Shown here piece after piece: positions 1 through 6,585 of a stretch of 22,620 bases of DNA; position 1 is the first letter of the stretch; the number at the start of each line of letters is the position of its first letter. The notes under the pieces are model-generated. The model made no database searches. It had not been told where the DNA came from and saw only the letters and a list, made by a program, of their open reading frames with translations. A program made the translations under genes and the position numbers. Source of the stretch: a virus; IMG/VR virus record IMGVR_UViG_3300028228_000116, positions 1-22,620 of that record, one strand, 5' to 3'.

Positions 1-110
1 AATAGAAAAAACACATCCATACGAACAACCAGATTGTAAACCATTTTCATAAATTTATACATTATTGATTCTGATTTATTCTAATTTGATTTTGACCACC
101 ATCACCTAAT

Positions 111-1178
111 TCATAATCTATAATTTCTGTATCGCCTTGTTCTTACGTTTATAGTATAACTGTTTTCCATATCAAGTCTTAATACTATATTGTTTTGAGC
201 AGCGTCAAGTCTAGTCCAAACCCATTGAGGATCCTCTAGTAAAAGTATAACACCAAACTCATCTTTACCTGCTTTCTTTGTGTCTTTATTTTTATCAAAC
301 TCACTTCTCATTTGTAAAGCAAGTTGTTTGTTTAATTGATCTAAAATATCAACTAAAAAATCATTATCTAAAAAATCTATATCAAGTGCTGAAGCAAATT
401 CATCTTCTTCAACTTCTAACATATCAACGTCTAAATCATCAAACTTTAAAAAGTCTAAATCTAAAGCACTTGCTGTTTCTTTAAACTTTTCATCTTCTAT
501 TTGATCTTTTAAGTTTTGTGGTTGACTAACAATCAGGAGATTATTAATCATATTTTCATCAAGGTCAAGTAATACAGGTTTTAAAGGTTTCGATTCTAAC
601 GTATCAACTTGTGTAGCTTGAAATGCTTGATTCATTATTACAAATCCTGCGTCTGTTTGTACTTCAATCTCACCAACATAACATTGACCGTTACCATTAC
701 AACTAGGTAGTAATATAATTGTTGATCCGCCTATTTCATTTACAGTCATAGCAAAATCAGTACCTCTAACAGCAATAGTAGCTGTTGGTGTAGTAATCTT
801 TACATTCTGTGCTGAGTTTTTAGCGATTTGACCACTAGCATATCTAATTGTACCTAAGGAAGCTTTTAATGATAAAGAACCTGTGTTAGTGTTAGGGTCA
901 TAAACAAACTCATCTATAATAAGTTTACTGTGTTCGGTAATATCAACTCTAGTATCATCTATAAAAACAATACCAACTTTACCATTCCCGGTCTTAACAG
1001 TATCATAAGAAAAAATATCTAGTTCTTTCTTTACGGTTATACCTTTATCACCATCTTGCCTATCAATAACAGCACTACCTTTGTGTAGTGTTACTTCACC
1101 AATAGTAGCAAAACTATTTGTTGCTAAAGTCGTAAGGGTTAAAAGTATGAACCCAATTATAAAATTTGTAGCTCGCAT
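111..1178 (-). CDS. Secreted FecR-domain protein with acidic repeat tail
   Basis: This is a 355-residue protein. Residues 1-24 form a signal peptide (basic start, hydrophobic core, ending NSFA). Residues about 26-160 are a FecR-type beta domain, ending in the hallmark TPTATIAVRGTDF (130-142). A Cys pair follows in LLPSCNGNGQCYVG. The tail is acidic and repeats SALDxDFL twice. Classical FecR proteins are inner-membrane sigma regulators with an N-terminal anti-sigma part. This one has no such part and no clear membrane anchor, so it is more likely periplasmic or exported. It ends the curli-type cassette, 38 bases after the curlin-like gene. No strong Shine-Dalgarno site is visible before its ATG. 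The C-terminus is doubtful: a one-base shift near 134-140 would give a longer end stopping at 62-64, with a Q/N-rich tail (GDGGQNQIRINQNQ) resembling a curlin repeat. The FecR assignment is firm; the role is unknown. Confidence 0.85.
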   Translation of the reverse strand: MRATNFIIGFILLTLTTLATNSFATIGEVTLHKGSAVIDRQDGDKGITVKKELDIFSYDTVKTGNGKVGIVFIDDTRVDITEHSKLIIDEFVYDPNTNTGSLSLKASLGTIRYASGQIAKNSAQNVKITTPTATIAVRGTDFAMTVNEIGGSTIILLPSCNGNGQCYVGEIEVQTDAGFVIMNQAFQATQVDTLESKPLKPVLLDLDENMINNLLIVSQPQNLKDQIEDEKFKETASALDLDFLKFDDLDVDMLEVEEDEFASALDIDFLDNDFLVDILDQLNKQLALQMRSEFDKNKDTKKAGKDEFGVILLLEDPQWVWTRLDAAQNNIVLRLDMENSYTINVRTRRYRNYRL

Positions 1179-1216
1179 AAATTATTAACCCCGAGTATAA
1201 AATTATTGTTATCATA

Positions 1217-1900
1217 TTAATCCGTTTGGCTGATAGTAACCTCAGCGTTATCTCCGCTTGTTGTTAGGTCAATATAGTTATCATTAACACCTGATTGTAT
1301 AATGTCAACATCAGCAATTGATCCTGTATGTGCGTGTATTAGTGTGTGACCAATACTATCCCCATTACCATCTATGTCAATTAAGTAATTGTTTGTATCT
1401 CCGTTAACTGTAATTGTTAATACAGCACTTGTACCATCAACAGTAGCAGCGATTACGTTACTGTCTGATCCTGAAGCTCCTGTTATATTAACAGTTGAAC
1501 TAGCAGCGTCAGCTGTTTCTCCTATATCTAAATCTATATCACTTGATGAACCTGTCCAAGTAATATTGGCAGTTATAGTTCCACAAGAACTGTTACCATT
1601 TCCACTATCACAATTTAAGTCAACATCATTTGAATCACCAGTTAAACTAATAACACCTGTGTATGTAGCACCATTGATCTGGTATTTAATAACGTTTGAA
1701 CCTCCAACTTGGTCTATATTCAATATAGTTGTAGCACCTGTTGAAGCTGATGCTGTAGTTGAGTTACCTACTGTGTTGTTAGATCCGTCTTGTGTTATAT
1801 CTAAATCAAGGTTAGCGCCTGATTGAGTAACGTATATGTCGTTAGCATATGACAAAGTAGTCATCATTAAGAACATAATAACACTAATTATTGTTTTCAT
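1217..1900 (-). CDS. Secreted curlin-repeat (CsgA/CsgB-like) protein
   Basis: This is a 227-residue protein. It begins with a signal peptide (residues 1 to about 19, ending LSYA) followed by DIYVTQSGANLDLDITQDG. The mature part is poor in charge other than Asp, and rich in Gly, Ser, Thr, Asn and Asp. It has alternating hydrophobic strands. Curlin-type units Q-x-G-x(2)-N-x-[hydrophobic] appear as TQSGANLDL, TQDGSNNTV, DQVGGSNVI and IQSGVNDNYI, and the protein ends in ISQTD. The repeats are clear at both ends and degenerate in the middle, where one Cys pair sits near CDSGNGNSSC. CsgA and CsgB are the amyloid subunits exported through CsgG. Its position directly after csgF and csgG (3 bases downstream) fits a cognate export substrate. 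Alternatives are a secreted adhesin or beta-solenoid. The curlin-like call is based on motif and context, not on full-length similarity. Confidence 0.72.
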   Translation of the reverse strand: MKTIISVIMFLMMTTLSYANDIYVTQSGANLDLDITQDGSNNTVGNSTTASASTGATTILNIDQVGGSNVIKYQINGATYTGVISLTGDSNDVDLNCDSGNGNSSCGTITANITWTGSSSDIDLDIGETADAASSTVNITGASGSDSNVIAATVDGTSAVLTITVNGDTNNYLIDIDGNGDSIGHTLIHAHTGSIADVDIIQSGVNDNYIDLTTSGDNAEVTISQTD

Positions 1901-1903
1901 TTT

Positions 1904-2725
1904 TTATGTATTCCTTTTCTTTTTATTTTCTTCTTTAAATTCCCAGTATCCTTTGTCTTTACCTTCGTAAATCAATTCAAGTACGGCAAATTCTATAGCA
2001 GTTCTAATAGCGTAGGTTACTGGTTCGTTAACGGCAACGCCACTTTCTAATTCTAAAGCTTTTGTATTCATATCTAAAAATGTAAATACATCACCACCTT
2101 TTGAATGACTAGCAATTGTTTTAGTCACATTTGTGGTTATTAATATCTCACCCGATTGTACAGAAACAAGTCTTAATGATATTGTTACTTGGTCTACTCT
2201 ATATTGCTCACTTAAACCAATTCCTAAAAATCTAGCGCCCATTCCTCCGGTCTGTATATTACTGTCGTACCCTACGATACCACCTTCTACAAGAAGTCCA
2301 GCGAACACTAACGGTTTTAATATATTACCTACTACTTGTTCACCATCATATTCTGTTCTTGTTGATCTAATTAGTTGTCTTTCTTTAATTAGATTACCTA
2401 ATCCTTCTCTCTCTAATACTTGAAACCAATCTCCACCAGAGATACTTTTAAATGCGTCCACTACAAACATACTACTACCTTGTGTAACAGCAGTTGACAA
2501 TTGAGAAAACTTTGTACTTGGTTTTCTTTGACCTGTCTGGTCTGTAAAGCTGTAAATAGCAATTGTAATCTTAGGTTGACCATCTAAATCAGGTATAGCC
2601 ATTAATCTATCTTTAGTAGTTGTACCTTCAATGTATGGCGTTTTACCTTTATATATTTCAATTTCTTTTCCGGTTTGGCAACCTGATAATACAAGTCCTA
2701 ATAATATAACTAATAATGTTTTCAT
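1904..2725 (-). CDS. csgG: CsgG-like curli secretion channel, outer-membrane lipoprotein
   Basis: CsgG forms the nine-fold outer-membrane pore that exports curli subunits. I chose the ATG at 2725 because it gives a 273-residue protein with a lipoprotein signal, lipobox LSGC with Cys16, at the same position and length as E. coli CsgG (277). The reading frame extends further upstream, but that would bury the signal. Conserved blocks are visible: SFTDQTGQRKP, VLEREGLGNLIKERQLIR, VEGGIVGYDSNIQTGG, GARFLGIG, and the strand SLRLVSVQSGEILITTNVTKTI. The constriction loop differs from E. coli: KP-STKFSQL-STAV replaces KP-YPASNF-STAV, one residue longer and lacking an aligned Tyr51/Asn55/Phe56 set. The ATG lies one base after the csgF stop, so the two are translationally coupled. 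CsgG-like genes have, as I recall, been seen in some other marine T4-like phages. Confidence 0.95.
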   Translation of the reverse strand: MKTLLVILLGLVLSGCQTGKEIEIYKGKTPYIEGTTTKDRLMAIPDLDGQPKITIAIYSFTDQTGQRKPSTKFSQLSTAVTQGSSMFVVDAFKSISGGDWFQVLEREGLGNLIKERQLIRSTRTEYDGEQVVGNILKPLVFAGLLVEGGIVGYDSNIQTGGMGARFLGIGLSEQYRVDQVTISLRLVSVQSGEILITTNVTKTIASHSKGGDVFTFLDMNTKALELESGVAVNEPVTYAIRTAIEFAVLELIYEGKDKGYWEFKEENKKKRNT

Positions 2726-2726
2726 T

Positions 2727-3215
2727 TTAAAATTTAAAGTCACCAATCGGAACTGCCATAGTTGTGGTTGTTCCATCATCAGCTGTAATTGTTAATGTAA
2801 TGATTTCAGTTATAGTGTCTTTTACCCAATAGATTGTAGCTCCTTCAATCGTTGAAGTACCACTTGTGGGGCAAGTTGTTGTACTACTATCACAACTTGT
2901 ACCAAACATATTGTCAACTAACTGTTTGGATAAGTTAGCATATATTCTACTCTCTACGTTGGCAATAAATTTGTTTACTGTCTTGTTTTTTTCATCTCTT
3001 TCAGCGGCCGAAGCTGCTGATTTCTCATCATCAATTACTTTTTGTTTTCTTTGTACTTCAAGTTGATTTATGGATAGCACATGGGACGAGTAACCATTAC
3101 CACTAAAGGCAGGGTTTTTAAACTCCTGTGTCAATTCGGATGCTAGTATTGATGTAGTCGGTGTAATTAATGTAAGTCCCACTACTAACACCATTGTTTT
3201 AAATGATGTTTTCAT
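2727..3215 (-). CDS. csgF: CsgF-like curli assembly factor
   Basis: CsgF is secreted, plugs into the CsgG pore through its N-terminal segment and couples export to fibre nucleation at the cell surface. This 162-residue protein has a signal peptide (1 to about 26, ending ILAS). The mature start is ELTQEFKNPAFSGNGY, matching the CsgF pattern FxFxNPxFGGN that inserts into CsgG. A Lys/Asp/Ala-rich helical linker follows, then a C-terminal beta-rich domain with a Cys pair (SCDSSTTTC). In E. coli the mature protein is about 120 residues, so this one is slightly longer. The gene lies directly upstream of csgG. A TATAAATA late promoter ends five bases before its ATG, so the transcript may have almost no leader. 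Met8 is an alternative start that would also give a good signal peptide. Confidence 0.88.
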   Translation of the reverse strand: MKTSFKTMVLVVGLTLITPTTSILASELTQEFKNPAFSGNGYSSHVLSINQLEVQRKQKVIDDEKSAASAAERDEKNKTVNKFIANVESRIYANLSKQLVDNMFGTSCDSSTTTCPTSGTSTIEGATIYWVKDTITEIITLTITADDGTTTTMAVPIGDFKF

Positions 3216-3220
3216 ACTAC

Positions 3221-3228
3221 TATTTATA
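3221..3228 (-). promoter_or_regulatory. T4-type late promoter for the csgF-csgG cassette
   Basis: The minus strand reads TATAAATA, an exact match to the T4 late promoter consensus recognised by gp55 sigma with the sliding clamp. It lies five bases upstream of the csgF ATG, so transcription should start at or very near the start codon. It would place the curli-type genes among late functions. Confidence 0.72.
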
Positions 3229-3232
3229 ATTA

Positions 3233-3484
3233 TTAGTCTTTGTTTTTGTATTTTTCTTGTTCTCGGAGAGTGAGAACTGTGTTTAATTTTGCCTTAATTC
3301 GTATAAGGTCATTGTCAAGTCTTCTTATTTTATCTAATAACTGTATTAGAGCTGATGAAGCTTCTTTTAACTTACTTGTAACTTCTTGTGTTATAAAATT
3401 ATAGATGAACCAAATAAACCAACCCATAGCAATAGCGGCCAGTGTCGCAAAACCGTATTGATTAAGTATGTCTAATATTGGCAT
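3233..3484 (-). CDS. Small membrane protein with coiled-coil tail, holin-like
   Basis: This is an 83-residue protein. An N-terminal hydrophobic segment (about residues 9-32, containing ATLAAIAMGWFIWFIYNFI) is followed by an amphipathic helix with regular Leu/Ile spacing (KLKEASSALIQLLDKIRRLDNDLIRIKAKL) and a charged end (KYKNKD). It is a paralogue of the next gene upstream: both have a Gly/Ala-rich segment ending in aromatic residues, then a helix containing NDLI. The pair overlap as TAATG. One membrane span, short length and a charged C-terminus fit a class III holin or a holin partner in a lysis cassette. Similar proteins in marine phages are usually left unnamed. The function is inferred from context only. 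Confidence 0.7.
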   Translation of the reverse strand: MPILDILNQYGFATLAAIAMGWFIWFIYNFITQEVTSKLKEASSALIQLLDKIRRLDNDLIRIKAKLNTVLTLREQEKYKNKD

Positions 3485-3759
3485 TAGTCTTTACGAGCAT
3501 CATTTTTTCCATCAGACCTAGCAATTCTATCTAAATCAGGTTTAAGATGTAGAGCTGATGATATTAAAGTATCAATATGTATCAAGTCGTTATTCATTGT
3601 ATCTATTCTGTTTTCTAAACCCATAATGATACCGTGTAAACCTTTTACTGAACCCACAACACCACCTAAAATATACTTTAGAATAATATAGATGAAGCCA
3701 CCCATTGTAACAGCAGCTGCTACTGGTAATCCAAACTGTGTTAGTATTTCAAAAAACAT
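3484..3759 (-). CDS. Small membrane protein, paralogue of its downstream neighbour
   Basis: This is a 91-residue protein. A single hydrophobic segment spans about residues 10-38 (LPVAAAVTMGGFIYIILKYI) and runs on into a Gly/Val stretch. A helical part containing GLENRIDTMNNDLIHIDTLI follows, with a very charged C-terminus (RIARSDGKNDARKD). The layout and NDLI motif match the downstream gene, so the two look like a tandem duplication. The stop codon overlaps the next ATG. It is likely an inner-membrane protein of the lysis region, possibly a holin or antiholin pair; that role is inference. Confidence 0.7.
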   Translation of the reverse strand: MFFEILTQFGLPVAAAVTMGGFIYIILKYILGGVVGSVKGLHGIIMGLENRIDTMNNDLIHIDTLISSALHLKPDLDRIARSDGKNDARKD

Positions 3760-3765
3760 TGTGTC

Positions 3766-3966
3766 TTATTTACTTCCACCAATGTAACCACCAATAACAC
3801 CAATTAATCCTGTAACTGACATCTTCATTAATGTAATTACGCTTTCATCTACTGGTCTGTTTTCTTCTAGTGCTACCACATAGTCTCCTATGATGATAAC
3901 TCCAAGAAGCAATAGTACACCGCTTGTTATTAATAAAATCACTATGTCTTTATAATTTCTAATCAT
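3766..3966 (-). CDS. Holin-like two-span membrane protein
   Basis: This is a 66-residue protein with two hydrophobic segments. The first is about residues 8-31 (IVILLITSGVLLLLGVIIIG). The second is a weaker C-terminal Gly-rich span, about 47-64 (MSVTGLIGVIGGYIGG). They are separated by a short polar loop (EENRPVDESV). Size and topology fit a class II holin. It sits between the outer-membrane lipoprotein gene (8-base overlap) and the two single-span paralogues, a typical place for a lysis gene. No sequence motif proves holin activity. Confidence 0.68.
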   Translation of the reverse strand: MIRNYKDIVILLITSGVLLLLGVIIIGDYVVALEENRPVDESVITLMKMSVTGLIGVIGGYIGGSK

Positions 3967-4315
3967 TATTTTTCTCCTTTGGTTCGTAGTATTCTTTATA
4001 CTTTTCTAGTAACTCATTTGTTATTGTTAATTGGTTTCTTATTTGAGCAAAGTTCTTTGATAATAGTTCAAAATCGTTATCGCTCAGGCCCCATAAAACC
4101 GGGTCTATGCCTTGTTCTTTTAGTTTTTTAAAAACTTCCTCAGCGTTCTCACTAGTGATAATAATCCATTTTATAGCTTCTAACTGTAATGGTGTAGGTT
4201 TTGATAAGTTAAGTTCTTGTCTTTTTACTTCTTCCTTAAATATACTTAACTTCTTAACACTAGAACAACCTGTTAGAATAAGTCCTAATAGAATAACTAA
4301 TATGATGTTACGCAT
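3959..4315 (-). CDS. Outer-membrane lipoprotein, candidate o-spanin
   Basis: The ATG at 4315 is preferred because it is preceded by AAGGTGGG and gives an immediate lipoprotein signal ending in the lipobox LTGC; an in-frame upstream ATG would add ten residues that spoil it. The mature part (about 100 residues) is mainly helical and contains PTPLQLEAIKWIIITSENAE, then a helical C-terminal half ending NELLEKYKEYYEPKEKNND. Proteins with this PxPLxLExIKWxVxT pattern occur widely in phages next to lysis genes. With the spanin-like inner-membrane protein at 4995-5465, it could form a two-component spanin that joins the inner and outer membranes at lysis. The pair is interrupted only by the homing endonuclease. 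The spanin role is inferred. Confidence 0.75.
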   Translation of the reverse strand: MRNIILVILLGLILTGCSSVKKLSIFKEEVKRQELNLSKPTPLQLEAIKWIIITSENAEEVFKKLKEQGIDPVLWGLSDNDFELLSKNFAQIRNQLTITNELLEKYKEYYEPKEKNND

Positions 4316-4960
4316 TTGCCCACCTTTGGTGAGTATGTAATCCATTTGCCCATCTTTTTTTCATTCTTTCACTTAGCATTTGTCTCCATTCTGGTGTTCT
4401 AAACGCCGAGTTATCTCTTGCGCCACTTGATAATTTATTACCTATCATATCAGGTCTTTTATTACCTTTGTTTGCTTTACTGATTTTCTTTTTTGACTCA
4501 TCACTCATTTTTTACCTAGTTTATATGCTCTGACTTTTTCTGCCATTCTTGCTCTTATCTCTGGTGTAAGGTCAGGTCTATTACCACCTTTTTTATTTGA
4601 TTTTTGAACACCTTTGAGACCTTTATTCCAAGCAGGGTTTCCTTTGTTTTTTCCTTTGAGTGCTAAAGATAACTTTAATCTTGTTTCTGGACCTGGTACG
4701 TGACCATCTCCACCTTCAGTTTTATTTCTTAAAATACCTGTTCCCAAATCTTTACGGCCATACTTTGAGATTTCAGATTTCTCAAAATCGTGTGCTTGTT
4801 TTTCTGTAAGATTTACTTTTATTAATTTAATTCTATCTAATGACGGAATATATCTTCGTCTTTTATCGGTTGCCCTATTCGTCTGACCTTTACCAACATA
4901 ATATGGTGTGCCATCTTTTCTTAACCAATGATATACATAAAATCTAGTAGTATTTAACAT
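4308..4960 (-). CDS. GIY-YIG homing endonuclease with NUMOD3 repeats (frameshifted)
   Basis: Homing endonucleases of this type cut DNA to copy their own gene into allelic sites. The N-terminal domain has the GIY-YIG variant FYVYHWLRKDGTPYYVGKG, with Arg in RATDKRRR and Glu in FEKSEISKYG. It is followed by NUMOD3 DNA-binding motifs: LSLALKGKNKGNPAWNKG, and another spanning the frame break (GKK then MSDESKKKISKANKG). The break is in the A6 run at 4508-4513. One extra A would join 151 residues to 66 in one frame, with the NUMOD3 motif continuing exactly across it, so this is probably one gene. As given, a second ATG overlaps the stop (ATGA). It sits between the spanin-like genes and overlaps the lipoprotein start, as free-standing homing genes often do. 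A late promoter lies five bases before its ATG, and no Shine-Dalgarno site is seen. Confidence 0.88.
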
Positions 4961-4965
4961 ATATC

Positions 4966-4973
4966 TATTTATA
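4966..4973 (-). promoter_or_regulatory. T4-type late promoter before the homing endonuclease
   Basis: The minus strand reads TATAAATA five bases upstream of the endonuclease ATG, the same spacing as at csgF. T4 homing genes such as I-TevI are also restricted to late transcription by a promoter close to the start codon. Confidence 0.65.
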
Positions 4974-4994
4974 CAATAAGGAACATAGTAAAGA

Positions 4995-5465
4995 TTAATA
5001 ATTTATGAAATTTGGATTTGCTATCGCCGGGCATTCAGTATTGATCTCCGATTTCTTTGTAGCATTTTTTTCTATTTCGGTTAAAGGTGATCCGCTAGCA
5101 ATTTCTATACATCTGTTAGCTTTTACAGTACCTTTGTTGATTAATCGTTCCACAACAGCAGGTTTTTCAAAGGCAAGTTTGCCAATGTCCCTATTGTTTT
5201 TGTTGAAACGTTTGTCTAAATCGTCCATATCTTTTTTAAGATTGCCGACTAGCTCATTCATTTTCTTATTAGCTTCTAAAATTTCTGTAAAATCTTTTTG
5301 TTGATTTTCTATGAGTTGTTTTTGAGTTGAAACTGCTTGTTCCAATTGTACTTGATTTGCTTTTAGAATAGCATTATCTGATCTTAACTTCATCACATAA
5401 ACACTAGCGCCTATTACAGCGCTAGCGATAATCCCAATAAAAAGTAATCTAATTCCACCAAACAT
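4995..5465 (-). CDS. Inner-membrane coiled-coil protein, candidate i-spanin (Rz-like)
   Basis: This is a 156-residue protein. An N-terminal membrane span (about residues 6-25, LLFIGIIASAVIGASVYVM) is followed by a long periplasmic coiled coil (about 30-95, rich in Gln, Lys, Asn and Glu). The C-terminal part contains KPAVVERLINKGTVKANRCI, then SGSPLTEIEKNATKKSEINT and ECPAIANPNF. Type II membrane topology plus coiled coil is the design of Rz-type i-spanins, which act with an outer-membrane lipoprotein to fuse the membranes at lysis. Two C-terminal Cys residues could form a disulphide. The start is supported by AAGGAT upstream. The candidate partner is the lipoprotein at 3959-4315. Confidence 0.75.
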   Translation of the reverse strand: MFGGIRLLFIGIIASAVIGASVYVMKLRSDNAILKANQVQLEQAVSTQKQLIENQQKDFTEILEANKKMNELVGNLKKDMDDLDKRFNKNNRDIGKLAFEKPAVVERLINKGTVKANRCIEIASGSPLTEIEKNATKKSEINTECPAIANPNFINY

Positions 5466-5477
5466 AATTTATCCTTT

Positions 5478-5600
5478 TTATTTATTCCAAAATTTTAATT
5501 TTGAATACATCTTGTCAAGTATATCTTGTAAGTCTTCAAACTTCTCATTGACATACCAACCTATTATAAAACCTAATAATAAACCTATTGTTAAAAACAT
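5478..5600 (-). CDS. 40-residue single-span membrane protein
   Basis: This short gene fills the gap between the spanin-like and DUF1353-like genes. It has a good AGGAG site before its ATG. The N-terminal half is a hydrophobic span (LTIGLLLGFIIGWYV) and the C-terminal half an amphipathic helix (NEKFEDLQDILDKMYSKLKF). Small proteins with a Gly-rich span then a charged helix are common in T4-like marine phages, often beside lysis genes. Function is unknown. It could be a small holin, antiholin or spanin accessory. Confidence 0.68.
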   Translation of the reverse strand: MFLTIGLLLGFIIGWYVNEKFEDLQDILDKMYSKLKFWNK

Positions 5601-5609
5601 ATTAGTCTC

Positions 5610-6188
5610 CTATTTTATTTTAGCGTTTATTTTTCTATGACCTCTCCAAGCAACAAAACCACCAGCTCTTAATGACCAGTATGCTAGATAATTCATAAAA
5701 TAAAATCCATTTACTTCTATATTAATATCTCTAAAGATTTGATCTGCTTTCTTTTGATCTACAAGTAGAAGTGAACCTTTTTTAGTTGACGGCTTACAAG
5801 CTGTGTACTTGTACATATAATCGTGGACTAATCCACCCATTAATAAAACTCCCACTGGTGAGAAAAATGTTCTCATAAATTTAGGTATACTAGCACCATC
5901 AAATTGAAAGCCTGCTGGTATTACATATTCGTTACCGTTCATATTATATTTCCAATCTGCTACTAATTCCCAATTTCTAGTTGATAGTAACCACATAACT
6001 ATACCCTTCCAAAAACCTTTACCTTTTGTTTTGATTGGTATTGGTTTTAAATGAGGCATACCTGTGTAGGTAAATTTCATATTACTTTTCTTTTTATCTA
6101 GTAAGTTAATCAGATAACCAATAATCACTAATACGATTAGAAGTGACCACTGCCAAAATTTCATTGCTAATGCTATTAATAGTTCCAT
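5610..6188 (-). CDS. DUF1353-like membrane-anchored protein
   Basis: This is a 192-residue protein. An N-terminal membrane segment (about 11-30, FWQWSLLIVLVIIGYLINLL) is followed by the DUF1353 signature: VIPAGFQFDGASIPKFMR (about 88-105), then SPVGVLLMGGLVHDYMYKY with the conserved HD. The DUF1353 family is widespread in phages, small, of unknown biochemical role, and often close to endolysin or tail genes. The HDYMY motif looks like a metal or catalytic site, but activity is unproven. It heads the membrane and lysis cluster, two bases from the upstream gene's stop. Confidence 0.82.
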   Translation of the reverse strand: MELLIALAMKFWQWSLLIVLVIIGYLINLLDKKKSNMKFTYTGMPHLKPIPIKTKGKGFWKGIVMWLLSTRNWELVADWKYNMNGNEYVIPAGFQFDGASIPKFMRTFFSPVGVLLMGGLVHDYMYKYTACKPSTKKGSLLLVDQKKADQIFRDINIEVNGFYFMNYLAYWSLRAGGFVAWRGHRKINAKIK

Positions 6189-6189
6189 T

Positions 6190-6585
6190 TTAGTCCTTTA
6201 TTATTTTTTTATCAACCATATGTTTATATAAAGCTGATTCTTTTATCTTATTAATATCCTCTTTAACAGGATCTAAACCTAATTCTTTTCTAACTTTGTT
6301 TAATTGTATTTTGATTTCTTTTTGTTTTTGAGAACCTGGCATAATTGACATAGCCTTTCTCGTCAACTTATACATCTCTGCCTTTTTCTTTTCAGTATTT
6401 GCTGTTAAGAATGGTTTAATTGTACCAAGTCCGTATGAAGTAGAGTTAGCATTTAAACCAACACCTCTACTGTCTTTACTACCTTGTCCTTTTGGTGGCG
6501 TATCACCTAAACTAGCCATAGGAGTTATGTTATCAACGTAACCTATTCTATGTCCACCCATATACTCTTTAAAAGTTTTAGCCAT
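6190..6585 (-). CDS. Conserved-type phage protein with capsid-targeting-like N-terminus
   Basis: This is a 131-residue hydrophilic protein that I do not recognise as a named family. It opens MAKTFKEYMGGHRIGYV, resembling the T4 capsid-targeting pattern (MKTYQEFIAE in T4 internal proteins) but lacking the terminal acidic cleavage residue. A Gly/Ser/Asn-rich middle (KGQGSKDSRGVGLNANS) precedes a basic helical C-terminal half (MYKLTRKAMSIMPGSQKQKE). The ATG overlaps the stop of the upstream gene by eight bases. A head-internal or core role is possible from the N-terminus; this is inference. Confidence 0.7.
   Translation of the reverse strand: MAKTFKEYMGGHRIGYVDNITPMASLGDTPPKGQGSKDSRGVGLNANSTSYGLGTIKPFLTANTEKKKAEMYKLTRKAMSIMPGSQKQKEIKIQLNKVRKELGLDPVKEDINKIKESALYKHMVDKKIIKD

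Noticed and set aside
1-110. Terminator or additional gene at the left edge
   Set aside because: I see no GC-rich stem with a U-tract and no supported start; only a possible extension of the FecR-domain gene to 62.
1389-1826. Open frame of 145 residues on the plus strand
   Set aside because: It is the antisense of the curlin-like gene, whose Gly/Ser/Asn-rich codons leave the reverse frame open. It has no ribosome site and no family resemblance.
5479-5486. AATAAATA on the minus strand as a late promoter for the i-spanin-like gene
   Set aside because: One base off TATAAATA, and it lies in the last codons of the 40-residue gene (Asn-Lys-stop). The match is likely accidental.
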